From: Spirosoma lacussanchae | Lineage (GTDB): Bacteria > Bacteroidota > Bacteroidia > Cytophagales > Spirosomataceae | Direction of reading: 5' to 3' | Assembly: GCF_005870035.1 (NCBI RefSeq) | Contig: NZ_SWJG01000005.1 | Span: 186,001-250,000, forward strand | Length of the DNA: 64,000 nt | Shown: piece by piece, positions 25,912 through 34,714 of the stretch | Position numbering within the stretch: the stretch's first letter is position 1 | Layout of the letters: every line of letters starts with the position of its first letter | The notes under the pieces: model-generated | What the model was told of the DNA's origin: nothing | Databases searched by the model: none | What the model saw: the letters and a program-made list of their open reading frames with translations, nothing else | Program-made: the position numbers and the translations under genes

Positions 25912-26695
25912 GCAGTTGCTGGCGCGTTATTACGAAGGCGAAACCACGCTGGACGAAGAAAACCAACTGCGCGCCTATTTTCAGCATACCCAGCCGATAC
26001 CAGATCATCTGCTGCCCCATGCGTCGCTGTTTCAGTACGTGACCGGCGCCAGGGCCGGACAGCTGTCGCCCGATTTTACCGCCCGGCTGGATCAGAAACT
26101 GGACCCACAACCCCTACGGACCATGGGCCGGGTTCGGCAACTGACCACCTGGGGTATGCGGCTGGCCGCCGGGGTAGCGCTGCTGCTGATCGGGTTTGCG
26201 GGCGGCCAGTTTTACTCGCGCCAATCGCCGGATGCCGCCGATTCGGTTGCGCTGACAACGACCGGGCATCCGGCTGGCGAGTCGATCCGGAAAACGCTGG
26301 CGTTCGATGCGGTGGCGCAAACGTCGGCCAGCGATCGGATTCACGCCATCAACCAGAGTGCCGAGCTGGACCGCGCCGACCGCGAGATTACGCAGTTGCT
26401 TATCAACACGCTCAACTTCGACGCGAATGTCAACGTCAGGCTGGCGGCCTGCCAGGCCCTTCTGCGCTTTGAGCAGGAAGAAGGCGTTCGCGAAGCGCTC
26501 ATTCAGTCGCTGCGGATACAGAAAGACCCGAATGTGCAGCTCACCCTGATCGACGCGCTGGTGGCGATTAAGGAAAAACGGGCAGCCGCCGACATGCAGC
26601 GGCTGGCCCGCAACCAGCAGGTGCTCGACATTGTCCGGCTCAAAGCCGAAGAAGGCGCCGGTGCCCTGAGCCAGGTTGCCCGCTCGACATCGTGA
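25895..26695 (+). CDS. Membrane anti-sigma-like protein with HEAT repeats (first module)
   Basis: A 266-residue single-pass membrane protein. A cytoplasmic N-terminus (about 1-85, MKPTIEQLLARYYEGETT) is followed by a membrane helix (WGMRLAAGVALLLIGFAGG), a linker and C-terminal HEAT-type repeats (about 160-255) with NVNVRLAACQALLRF and VREALIQSL. It overlaps the sigma gene by 17 bases. The C-terminal half is clearly homologous to that of the 52918 product. Unlike that one, its N-terminus lacks the zinc-binding HxxxCxxC motif. Probable role: hold the sigma factor at the membrane and sense the periplasm through the HEAT domain (inference). Confidence 0.8.
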   Translation: MKPTIEQLLARYYEGETTLDEENQLRAYFQHTQPIPDHLLPHASLFQYVTGARAGQLSPDFTARLDQKLDPQPLRTMGRVRQLTTWGMRLAAGVALLLIGFAGGQFYSRQSPDAADSVALTTTGHPAGESIRKTLAFDAVAQTSASDRIHAINQSAELDRADREITQLLINTLNFDANVNVRLAACQALLRFEQEEGVREALIQSLRIQKDPNVQLTLIDALVAIKEKRAAADMQRLARNQQVLDIVRLKAEEGAGALSQVARSTS

Positions 26696-26706
26696 TCGGC
26701 CCCATC

Positions 26707-26840
26707 ACCGTGGTCCGTGGGGACACCGGGACGCGTAGTCCGGGACGCGTAGTCCGGGACGCGTAGTCCACCTGACCGGATGGTCTTGCTGCCGCGTGAG
26801 TGGTCCGTGGGGATCGGAGCGCCGACCCCATCCATTACGG
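26707..26840. repeat. Dispersed intergenic element, copy A
   Basis: Begins ACCGTGGTCCGTG, contains three perfect tandem copies of the 14-bp unit CGGGACGCGTAGTC (26727-26768), then a stretch shared with the element at 46149-46287 (CCGGATGGT, GAGTGGTCCGTG). Its right end (GGGGATCGG to ATTACGG) is a hairpin-like arm whose inverse occurs at 41111-41156. The outer right inverted repeat has decayed. Confidence 0.65.
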
Positions 26841-26893
26841 CGTGGCGGGACATCTGAACCTCATTTGTATTAACTAGTCAACCACATATTCTT

Positions 26894-27673
26894 ATGAAAA
26901 AAATGCTGTTACTAGGCATCGGATGCCTATGGCAATGGACTGTGCTCTATGCGCAGGAGTACAAGACGAAACTGGCTAACAATGGCGATCAGAAAGTGAC
27001 GATCATGCTGGACGCCACCAGTCTGAAAATTGAGGGTTACAACGGCAACGAACTGGTGATCCAGACCCAGAGTAAGATGGAAGCGCCCCCGGAGCAGGCA
27101 AAAGGGCTGCGGCCGCTGTACAATTCGGCCGTCGACAATACCGGTATCGGTCTGGCCGTGACAACAGAAGGCAATACCGTCAGAGTCGAGAAAGCGTCGC
27201 GCCGGCACATGGCGTATACGATCCGCGTACCCAACAAAGCGGCTATCCTGTACGAACAGGTCAACTGGGGTAGTACCGGCAATGTACACATTCAGAATAT
27301 GGATGGCGACCTCGAAGTCAAAACCCTGAATGGCAACATCAGCCTGGTCAATGTGACGGGCCCTGTCGTGGCCAACTCGACCAACGGCGAAGTCAAAGTG
27401 GTGTATTCGACGCTGAATCAGAGCAAACCTACCGCCATTTCGACCATTAGCGGAAATATCGACGTCACTCTGCCGGCCAGTACCAAAGCCAGCTTTAAGC
27501 TGAACTCCATCAACGGCGAAATGTATACCGACTTCGACCTGGGTATGGCCAAAAAAGACGGCCTGAACCGCATGGGGGGCGGCCACGTCATCAACGGCAC
27601 CGCAAACGGGGGCGGAGTGGAGCTACGGCTCAAAACCATCTCCAGCGACATCTTCATCCGCAAGCAGAAATAA
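26894..27673 (+). CDS. Secreted DUF4097-like beta-helix protein (first module, A)
   Basis: A 259-residue exported protein (signal peptide ending VLYAQEY). The body is a run of short beta-strands typical of DUF4097/putative adhesin proteins: IQNMDGDLEVKTLNGNISLVN, TNGEVKVVYS, ISGNIDVTL and INGEMYTDFD in order (about 130-225). It ends SSDIFIRKQK, a C-terminal motif shared with three other DUF4097-like proteins in the window. It follows the anti-sigma gene and precedes a paralogue by 39 bases. Function is not established; proteins of this kind often sit in sigma/anti-sigma operons. Confidence 0.8.
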   Translation: MKKMLLLGIGCLWQWTVLYAQEYKTKLANNGDQKVTIMLDATSLKIEGYNGNELVIQTQSKMEAPPEQAKGLRPLYNSAVDNTGIGLAVTTEGNTVRVEKASRRHMAYTIRVPNKAAILYEQVNWGSTGNVHIQNMDGDLEVKTLNGNISLVNVTGPVVANSTNGEVKVVYSTLNQSKPTAISTISGNIDVTLPASTKASFKLNSINGEMYTDFDLGMAKKDGLNRMGGGHVINGTANGGGVELRLKTISSDIFIRKQK

Positions 27674-27712
27674 GCGTTTGTTCCACTCTCTTTTCTTCCT
27701 TCTCCTGCAACT

Positions 27713-28414
27713 ATGAAAAATCACCTGCTTCTGCTCCTGGTTCTGTTTCTGGCCAAACCCGTTTTCTCCCAGAAAATCATTACCAAAACGTTGCCGCTGT
27801 CGGCCGGTCAGGCTGTGTACCTTAATCTGAAGTTTGGCGACAGCATCGACGTGCAATACTGGGATAAGCCCGAGGTGTCGATGCGGATTGCGGTTACGAT
27901 CAACAACGGCAAACTCAACGATGCGCTGGAGGTCAGTACCGAATCGACGGCCGACGCGGTCCGCATCACGACCGATTTTGACCGCGAACTGATCAAACAG
28001 GGGCGGTCCGAAGATTGCCCCGGCAACCGCCAATCAACCTGGCGGACCGACCAGGACGGCACCTCCCATACGATATGCAGCACGATCAACTACACGGTTT
28101 TTCTGCCCAAAAAAGCCCCCCTGCGCGTCGAAACTATTTCAGGTAACATCCACATCAAGGGCGCTACGAGTGCCGTGTCGGCCAAGTCGATCAGCGGGTT
28201 CGTCGATATGAGCTGGCCGGGCTCGAAAGGGGCCAACGTAGCCATGAAAACCATTACGGGCGAAGTATACTCGGACCTGACGATCGATTTTACCGGAAAG
28301 CGCCCGAAAAATCCGATAGTGGGCTATATGCTGGAAGGTACACTCCTCAGCGGTGGGCCGCAGGTGCGGCTGGAGTCGATCAGCAACAACATTTACCTGC
28401 GGAAAGAAAAATAA
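27713..28414 (+). CDS. Secreted DUF4097-like beta-helix protein (first module, B)
   Basis: A 233-residue exported paralogue of the preceding protein. The signal peptide ends VFSQK. Strand-turn repeats include LNLKFGDSIDVQYWDKPEVS, VETISGNIHIKG, KSISGFVDMSW and KTITGEVYSDLTID. It ends SNNIYLRKEK, again with the shared tail. A Cys pair (DCPGNR and TICSTINY) may form a disulfide. The gene is 39 bases after its neighbour and probably co-transcribed. A hairpin lies 85 bases downstream. Confidence 0.8.
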   Translation: MKNHLLLLLVLFLAKPVFSQKIITKTLPLSAGQAVYLNLKFGDSIDVQYWDKPEVSMRIAVTINNGKLNDALEVSTESTADAVRITTDFDRELIKQGRSEDCPGNRQSTWRTDQDGTSHTICSTINYTVFLPKKAPLRVETISGNIHIKGATSAVSAKSISGFVDMSWPGSKGANVAMKTITGEVYSDLTIDFTGKRPKNPIVGYMLEGTLLSGGPQVRLESISNNIYLRKEK

Positions 28415-28498
28415 TTGGCCGGTTCTCAGCCGCCGATGCAACACCAGGTAGTTTATCGTCTCTTTGGGTAAAAACCGATAAACACAGGTTCATGACAG

Positions 28499-28525
28499 CC
28501 TGAAAGGTCCTGCAGGCCTTTCAGG
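28499..28525. terminator. Palindromic hairpin after the first DUF4097 pair
   Basis: CCTGAAAGG (28499-28507) and CCTTTCAGG (28517-28525) flank a self-complementary core. It could be a terminator or a short dispersed palindrome. There is no T-run. Confidence 0.4.
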
Positions 28526-28566
28526 CCTGATAAGCCCCCGTCTCACCCCAGTTTAGCCAAGTTCTT

Positions 28567-31014
28567 ATGAAACGTTTATGTACCGTAGCCGCCCTGGCGC
28601 TATGGGTTGGGAATGCTTTGGCTCAATCCAGCCCGACCGCCCGCGTAACCGGGTCACTCATCGACTCAACAACGGCTCAGCCCGTCCCGTTTGCGACAGT
28701 GGCTGTGCGGGATGCCGCCACCCTGATTGCGGGCGTAACGACCGATAGTGCCGGGGTGTTTGCGCTGCCCAACCTGCCGCTGGGCAACTATACCCTTACG
28801 CTTTCGTCGGTGGGGTACCAGGCCCGAAGTCAGTCGCTCGTGCTGCGGGCCGACCAGCCGTCGGTTCGGCTGAACGGGCTTCGGCTGCGGTCGGAGAGCC
28901 GTACGCTGGGTGAGGTAACGGTAGCCGCGCAGAAAGCGCTGATCGAAGAAAAAGGGGACCGGCTGGTCTACAATGCTGAAAAAGATATTTCGAACGCAGG
29001 CGGTTCGGCGGCCGATGTGCTGCGCAAGGTGCCGTCGCTGAGCCTGGATCTGGACGGTAATATTCAGATGCGGGGCAACAGCAACATCCGGGTCCTGATC
29101 AACGGTAAACCCTCGGCCATGATGGCCCGCAACCTGGCCGACGCGCTCAAACAGATGCCCGCCGACAATATCAAATCGGTGGAGGTCATTACCAGCCCCG
29201 GCGCTAAATACGATGCAGAAGGGGCCGCGGGTATTATCAATATCATCACCAAAAAGGCGCTGCAGGGTTTTAACGGGTCGGTCATGGCCTCGCTGGGGAA
29301 CATGAACCGCAGCACGAATACCAAGCTGGCCCTGAAGACCAAAAAGATCGGCTTTTCGCTGTCGGCCAACGGCTACCAGTTTCGCAACATACGAGAGATG
29401 CAGACCACCCGTACGACCCTGCTGGATGGGCAGCCGCTGAACTACCTCTTCCAGCGCAGCACCGCCGACAATACCGGTACCGGTGGCTACGGCGAGCTGA
29501 GCCTCGACTACGACCCCGACTCAACCAGCCGCATCAACTTCTCGGCCAACGCCTGGGGGGGCTATTATCCCAATAACAGCACCCAGATCAACCGCCTGAC
29601 CGACCCGTCGGGCGCTATCCTGCAAAACGTCCGCAACGACATCCGGTTCAGCAACCCCTACGGCAACAGCCAGTTCGATCTGGGCTATACCAAAACCTTT
29701 CAGAAACGGGCCGGGGTGGCTACGCCCGCCGAGTTTACCCTGCTGACCCAGTACAGCCGCATGCCGGACAACTATTTCTACGATACCGACCGCTATACGC
29801 TGGGGGAGAATGAACAGCTCAGTTTCCGGCAGCACAGCACCAACTACAGCCGCAACAAAGAGTATACGCTCCAGGCCGATTATACCTACCCCTTCCTGAT
29901 CCGTACCGGCAGCGACACCACCCAGCTTAAACTCGAAACGGGTCTGAAGGCGATCCGGCGCGATATTGGTAGCGAATACCGGGTCGAGGAGTCGCTGGAT
30001 GGGCAGTTGCCCCTGGTGCCGGACCCCCGCCAGTCGAACGACTTCGAGTATAACCAGCGGATCGTTTCGGGCTATACCGCGCTGCGGGTCGAGACCAAAC
30101 AGAAATGGACGCTCAACCTGGGCGCCCGGCTCGAACGGACCTTTATCGACGGTAATTTTCTAACGACCCAGACCGCGCTGACCAACCAGTATACGAACCT
30201 GATTCCGAGCGTAACGATCTCGAAAGGGATAAAAACCCACACCCTGAAAACGAGCTACACCCAGCGGATTCAGCGGCCGCAGCTCTGGTTCCTCAACCCC
30301 TGGGTCAACGCCAGCGATCCGCGCAACCTCCAAACGGGAAACCCATATCTGGATCCTGAACTGAACCACGCCGTCGAACTGGGACATAGCGTGACCACCA
30401 AATCGAACCTATCGGTCAATACCGCCTTCTACTGGCGCATGACCAACAACGCCATTGAATACGTGCGGACGGTCGACGAAGCGGGGATTGCCCTCAGCAA
30501 ACCGCAGAACATTGCCCGGCGCATCGCCTACGGCATGAACATGAACCTGTCGGGGCAGGCTACCAAAACCTGGACCCTGAACGGTGGGCTGGACGTTCGG
30601 TACGTCGACCTGAACAGCCCCATGCTGAACCAGCGCAACAGCGGTCTGGTGGGCAACGCCAACATCAGCAGCACGTACAAGATGCCACACAACTACACCT
30701 TCCAGGCCAACGGAAATTTTAACTCGGGCTGGGTCAATTTACAGGGAAAAGGGTCGAGTTTTTATTGGTATGGCTTCGCGCTGAAGCGGGAGATGATGAA
30801 CAAAAAAGCGAGTCTGACACTGGGTGTCAACAACCCCTTCAACCGGGGCGTGTCGCAGAGCCTGCGCCAGTCGGCCCCCACATTCGAGTCGGATACACGG
30901 TTCTTCTTCGTGTCGCGCTCGGCCCGGCTGGCGTTCGAGTGGCGCTTCGGCCAGATGAGCTCGGGGGGTAAGCAGAGCCGCAAAGTACAGAACGACGACG
31001 CCGGAAGCCGCTAG
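28567..31014 (+). CDS. TonB-dependent receptor-like outer-membrane beta-barrel protein
   Basis: An 815-residue outer-membrane protein. Signal peptide (to about 19), a carboxypeptidase-regulatory-like domain (about 25-115, with TLTLSSVGYQARSQSL), a plug with LRKVPSLSLDLDGNIQMRG and IKSVEVITSPGAKYDAEGAA, and a C-terminal barrel of the outer-membrane beta-barrel 3 type. Unlike SusC it has no SusD partner. It sits 152 bases after the DUF4097 pair of the sigma module, so it may be a target of that sigma factor. The ligand is unknown. The C-terminus ends in a polar tail after FEWRFGQ, rather than an aromatic residue. Confidence 0.85.
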   Translation: MKRLCTVAALALWVGNALAQSSPTARVTGSLIDSTTAQPVPFATVAVRDAATLIAGVTTDSAGVFALPNLPLGNYTLTLSSVGYQARSQSLVLRADQPSVRLNGLRLRSESRTLGEVTVAAQKALIEEKGDRLVYNAEKDISNAGGSAADVLRKVPSLSLDLDGNIQMRGNSNIRVLINGKPSAMMARNLADALKQMPADNIKSVEVITSPGAKYDAEGAAGIINIITKKALQGFNGSVMASLGNMNRSTNTKLALKTKKIGFSLSANGYQFRNIREMQTTRTTLLDGQPLNYLFQRSTADNTGTGGYGELSLDYDPDSTSRINFSANAWGGYYPNNSTQINRLTDPSGAILQNVRNDIRFSNPYGNSQFDLGYTKTFQKRAGVATPAEFTLLTQYSRMPDNYFYDTDRYTLGENEQLSFRQHSTNYSRNKEYTLQADYTYPFLIRTGSDTTQLKLETGLKAIRRDIGSEYRVEESLDGQLPLVPDPRQSNDFEYNQRIVSGYTALRVETKQKWTLNLGARLERTFIDGNFLTTQTALTNQYTNLIPSVTISKGIKTHTLKTSYTQRIQRPQLWFLNPWVNASDPRNLQTGNPYLDPELNHAVELGHSVTTKSNLSVNTAFYWRMTNNAIEYVRTVDEAGIALSKPQNIARRIAYGMNMNLSGQATKTWTLNGGLDVRYVDLNSPMLNQRNSGLVGNANISSTYKMPHNYTFQANGNFNSGWVNLQGKGSSFYWYGFALKREMMNKKASLTLGVNNPFNRGVSQSLRQSAPTFESDTRFFFVSRSARLAFEWRFGQMSSGGKQSRKVQNDDAGSR

Positions 31015-31114
31015 AGCCAGGCTGCGTGACCGCAGCCGGTCGCCTGGCGCTGATTGCTGTCACGCAGCCTGGTAACTGAACGGGATGATCACCGGTTGCG
31101 GTTAGACCGGCGGG

Positions 31115-32089
31115 TTAGTCCGTGCCGAATCGGTCGGGGGTCAGTATAGGCCAGCCGTTCTGAAAGCTGAGCTGGCAGAAGGCCAGTTTGGCTTTTCCCC
31201 GATCGTTCGGGTCGTAGACGTGAATCGATACCAGGTTACGCCCTCCGTCCCGAAGCAGGCCTACGTGGCCGGGTCCCAGGTAGTTGCCTTCGGTGCGCAG
31301 CACGAGCGTACCGCCCCCGGCCGTCAGGTCGCGGCCCGACCGGTCGACAAACGGCCCGAGCGGACTCGACGACCGCCCGACTACCAGGTAATAGGTACTG
31401 TTGATACCCTTGCAGCACAAGCCATTGTTGGCAAACAGGTAGTAAAAGTTGCCTTCTTTGATCAGCGCAGCCGCTTCCCAGTCGGACTGACGCCCACCCG
31501 CCACCGTTTTTACCGGGGTGCCGGCTTTGATTTTTCCGGTTGTCGTATCGATTTCAGCCGCGCCAATGCCTCCGTGAAAGGAGCCGTAGACCATGTATAC
31601 CCGACCGTCCGTATCGCGCATAAGGCTGGGGTCGATGGCGTTGATATCGGTTCTGACTTTGGAGGATACCACCATACCCTGATCGGTCCAGCGGTAGGCC
31701 GGCGACTGCGGGTCGAGCACCGGCGAGGTAACAACCCCGATGGCCGATACCGGCGAGCCAAACGTGGAGCAGGAGTAATAGAGGTAATAGCTTCCGTTCA
31801 TTCGGATGGCGTCGGGTGCCCAGAAATGACCTTTAAATCCCCGCACGGTACTATCGACCCAGCTGGGCCAGGTGTTTTTTTCAAAGATCGGTTTTTCGGG
31901 TTTCCAGCTCCGCAGGTCAGTAGAGCTGACGACCTGAATGCCGTTTCCGGTCGAGAAGTACCAGTATCGGCCGGCTGCTTTCAGGATCGTACTCGGGTCG
32001 TGGGTGGTGATGGCCGGTTCCTGAGCCTGCGCAGCGACGCTTCCCAGCAGGGCCAACAGTACAAAAAGAGACACGTAGAATCTGGTCAT
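31115..32089 (-). CDS. Secreted GH43 arabinan endo-1,5-alpha-arabinosidase
   Basis: A 324-residue five-bladed propeller hydrolase of glycoside hydrolase family 43. The signal peptide is MTRFYVSLFVLLALLGSVAA. The catalytic triad is visible: base Asp31 in THDPSTI, the pKa-modulating Asp in AIDPSLMRD, and the acid Glu in SDWEAAAL. GHFWAPDAIRMNG and LGPGHVGLL complete the family pattern of arabinanases. A longer frame begins at 32128, but that start would lie inside the terminator hairpin of the upstream genes, so 32089 is preferred. It probably cuts arabinan in the periplasm or outside for the SusCD system next door. Confidence 0.87.
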   Translation of the reverse strand: MTRFYVSLFVLLALLGSVAAQAQEPAITTHDPSTILKAAGRYWYFSTGNGIQVVSSTDLRSWKPEKPIFEKNTWPSWVDSTVRGFKGHFWAPDAIRMNGSYYLYYSCSTFGSPVSAIGVVTSPVLDPQSPAYRWTDQGMVVSSKVRTDINAIDPSLMRDTDGRVYMVYGSFHGGIGAAEIDTTTGKIKAGTPVKTVAGGRQSDWEAAALIKEGNFYYLFANNGLCCKGINSTYYLVVGRSSSPLGPFVDRSGRDLTAGGGTLVLRTEGNYLGPGHVGLLRDGGRNLVSIHVYDPNDRGKAKLAFCQLSFQNGWPILTPDRFGTD

Positions 32090-32110
32090 GGCAGCACGTA
32101 GACAAAACAG

Positions 32111-32152
32111 AAAACCGGCTGAAAGCAAACGGGGTCACTTTCAGCCGGTTTT
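32111..32152 (-). terminator. Terminator of the susCD operon
   Basis: Perfect 15-bp arms, AAAACCGGCTGAAAG (32111-32125) and CTTTCAGCCGGTTTT (32138-32152), with a 12-base loop. Read on the minus strand, a T-rich tail follows. It separates the SusCD/DUF3823 unit from the GH43 gene. Confidence 0.75.
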
Positions 32153-32164
32153 GTATCGGTTAAT

Positions 32165-32836
32165 TTACAGCGTAATTTTCTGCACCGGTGTATAGATCAT
32201 CTCGGCCACGCCAACGGTTTTGACGCCCAGCCGTGCGTAGCAGTATCCCTTGGCCACGACCGATGCGGGAGGGGTCATCGAGAACGACAGCGGCTTGGTC
32301 AGGTCGGCCAGGGCCGCACCGGTCAGACTAACCGACCCGGCGTTGTTGTTGATATCTACGTACTGGGTGGTGCTGACGTAGAGGGTGGCCCGCTCAATAG
32401 CGCGGCCAGCTACCACCTGCGCCACGGTGGCGGTAGCCGTCAGGCTGGTCCCGCTTTTCTGCATGGTCGGGTTGCGGATCACGAAGAACGGCTGTACCGG
32501 CACGTCGATCTGGGCCGCCCCGCGCACCTGTACCGGAATCGTGTCGGTATTGTCGACCCACGGCCCGTTGCCCCGCAGCCGAACCAGCTTGTAGTCGCCA
32601 TCGAAGACAGTGGCCGAGAAGGTGCCATCCTGCGCGATGTATACCGGAATTTTGGTAAAGAGCTGAAATCCCGGTTGCCACAGCTCCAGCTGAACCCCGT
32701 TGGTACGAACCCCAACCGGCTGGTTGTCGTAGATGACCCGGCCCGTAATGGTGGAGGTAGGCGGCTCAAAATTGTCTTTCGCACAGCCGGCCAGCAGGGT
32801 CAGAGCCGCCAGCAGGCCAATATATATAGCTTTCAT
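32165..32836 (-). CDS. DUF3823 lipoprotein of a SusCD locus
   Basis: A 223-residue lipoprotein (lipobox LLAGC). A transthyretin/carboxypeptidase-like fold follows: TITGRVIYDNQPVGVRTNG and FSATVFDGDYKLVRLRGNGPW, then a second domain starting near residue 120. Together these match DUF3823, whose genes are regularly found right after SusD. It probably sits at the cell surface with the SusCD complex and binds glycan, though this has not been shown for most members. The gene starts 9 bases after the SusD stop and ends just before the operon terminator. Confidence 0.85.
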   Translation of the reverse strand: MKAIYIGLLAALTLLAGCAKDNFEPPTSTITGRVIYDNQPVGVRTNGVQLELWQPGFQLFTKIPVYIAQDGTFSATVFDGDYKLVRLRGNGPWVDNTDTIPVQVRGAAQIDVPVQPFFVIRNPTMQKSGTSLTATATVAQVVAGRAIERATLYVSTTQYVDINNNAGSVSLTGAALADLTKPLSFSMTPPASVVAKGYCYARLGVKTVGVAEMIYTPVQKITL

Positions 32837-32845
32837 GATCGGTCG

Positions 32846-34693
32846 TTAATGGAAAGGATTACGAACAATTTTCGGGTTGTTGTTGATTACCGCCTGATCG
32901 ATGGATGCGTAGTAATTACCTAGCTGGAACAGGCGCGGAGCCCGGAAACGGGGCGCTACCAGCTTCACAAACACATACTTGCCATCGCGCGGGTCGCCGG
33001 GACGCACGATGCGGTAGGGGTAGAGCGCGTACATGACGGCGTCGGGATTGGTGGCGTTGCCGTTCCAGATCTCGTGGGCAATGCGCCAGCGCTTCAGATC
33101 CCAGACGCGGTGGTCTTCGAAAGCCAGCTCGACCCGCCGTTCGTTCTGGAGCCGGGCCAGGGTGAGCGTGGTCAGGCTGTTGGCCGGGAAACCCGCCCGT
33201 TCGCGCACCTGGTTGACGTAAGTAAGCGCTTCGCCCGTCTGGCCTAGCTCAAAGGCTGCTTCGGCTGCGTTGAGCAGAATTTCGCCCAGCCGGAACCGTA
33301 CCCACCACATATCGCTGCGGATACCGCGGGTGCTCGCCAGGGGCGTTGGATCGATGTATTTCCGCATGTAGAAACCCGTATTCGACACCTCGGTCTGCGA
33401 CCGCTGCGGCCCCGACGTACCCGTCAGCAGTTTCCCGTCGGTATAAACCTGGCCCAGGGTATTGCCTTCTACCACCTGGTAGTTGTTGCTGGTGGCATTC
33501 CAGACCATGACGCCAGCCTGAATCTGCACCTCCTGCCCCCGGAAACTGGTGCCGGGGTAGATAACGGTACCGTAGAGCCGGGCGTCTTTGTTGGCAAACG
33601 GCCCGCTGAGGTTATCGTAATAGATGTAGTCGCGATCGTCGGGGGTGCGGGTTTTCAGTTCGCCCGAGCTGCCATCGAGATACTCGTAATCCTCGACCAG
33701 GTTCAGCGTGGGCGTAATATTCGACGATGAAAGGTTGTCTTCGCGGACGTTGCGGGCAATGTTGTCGTAGGTGAACCCGTGCCGTTTGTCTTTGGCCGTC
33801 AGGAAATCCTTGGCCAGGATAACTTCTGAGTTGTTCAGCTTCTTGGTGATGGCCTCGAAGAAGTTTTCGCCCAGGTTGGGATTGACCCGGTAGAGCCGAT
33901 AGGGACCGGCAATCACTTCTTTGGCGGCTTCCAGCGCTTTGGTGTAGTACTCCTGCGCCCGGGCGGCCGGGATACCAACCTCCCCACCCGGTGTGCTGAT
34001 GGGCGCACCCATGCGGTTGTTGTATTTGGCGATCGACCCGGCGTACAGCATGGCCCGGCTTTTCAGCGCCATGGCCGTATAGCGGTTGGCGCGGGTGTTG
34101 CTGCCCGCATTGCCCAGGTCGTTCTTCACCGCATCGAGTTCGCTGGCAATGAAGTCATACACCTCCGACTCTTTGTTGCGCGGAAACTGGAGCGAGCTTG
34201 GATTGCCGCTGAAGTCATAGATGAGCTGTTTGGTAATGATCGGCACGCCACCCATCCGCTTCACCAGTTCGAAGTACATAAAGGCCCGCAGAAACCGGAA
34301 CTCGGCCGCAAACTGGGTTTTCTGAGCAGCCGTCAGCGCCGTACTCTTGGTGTCGATGTTCTCGAGCGCCAGGTTGATATCCCGAATCAGGCCGTAGTCC
34401 CAGAGCCGCCAGCGCTCGAACCCGTACGAGATGATGTTGTTGGGACCGTCGTTGTTGCCCGACCAGGACGCTTCGTCGTAGGCGGCAAACTGATCCCAAC
34501 CGTTATCGATCTGGGTATGAGCGGGGAGCCGGTCGTAGTAGTTGGCCAGCAGGCTCGTGATCAGTTTAGGGTCGTTCCAGACCTGGCTTTCCAGAATGAT
34601 GTTAGGCGGCTGGCGTTCCAGAAAGTCTTCTTTACAGGCTGTTAAGCTAAGGGTCAGCAGGCCGATCGACAGGAATTTATGAATAGGCTTCAT
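32846..34693 (-). CDS. SusD/RagB family glycan-binding lipoprotein
   Basis: A 615-residue lipoprotein with lipobox LTAC. SusD features: N-terminal CKEDFLERQPPN, the TPR-bearing region with AEFRFLRAFMYFELVKRMG, and the C-terminal family block FRLGEILLNAAEAAFELGQT followed by NERRVELAFEDHRVWDLKRW. It forms the lid of the SusC transporter at the cell surface and binds oligosaccharides. It begins 21 bases after the SusC stop. Given the GH43 arabinanase next to the operon, arabinan fragments are the likely ligand (inference). Confidence 0.93.
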   Translation of the reverse strand: MKPIHKFLSIGLLTLSLTACKEDFLERQPPNIILESQVWNDPKLITSLLANYYDRLPAHTQIDNGWDQFAAYDEASWSGNNDGPNNIISYGFERWRLWDYGLIRDINLALENIDTKSTALTAAQKTQFAAEFRFLRAFMYFELVKRMGGVPIITKQLIYDFSGNPSSLQFPRNKESEVYDFIASELDAVKNDLGNAGSNTRANRYTAMALKSRAMLYAGSIAKYNNRMGAPISTPGGEVGIPAARAQEYYTKALEAAKEVIAGPYRLYRVNPNLGENFFEAITKKLNNSEVILAKDFLTAKDKRHGFTYDNIARNVREDNLSSSNITPTLNLVEDYEYLDGSSGELKTRTPDDRDYIYYDNLSGPFANKDARLYGTVIYPGTSFRGQEVQIQAGVMVWNATSNNYQVVEGNTLGQVYTDGKLLTGTSGPQRSQTEVSNTGFYMRKYIDPTPLASTRGIRSDMWWVRFRLGEILLNAAEAAFELGQTGEALTYVNQVRERAGFPANSLTTLTLARLQNERRVELAFEDHRVWDLKRWRIAHEIWNGNATNPDAVMYALYPYRIVRPGDPRDGKYVFVKLVAPRFRAPRLFQLGNYYASIDQAVINNNPKIVRNPFH

Positions 34694-34714
34694 GCGTAAA
34701 GTCGTTTGTGAGGG

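Noticed and set aside
26727..26768. Three 14-bp tandem units, considered as a CRISPR or iteron array
   Set aside because: No spacers and too few, too short units; better explained as part of a dispersed element.
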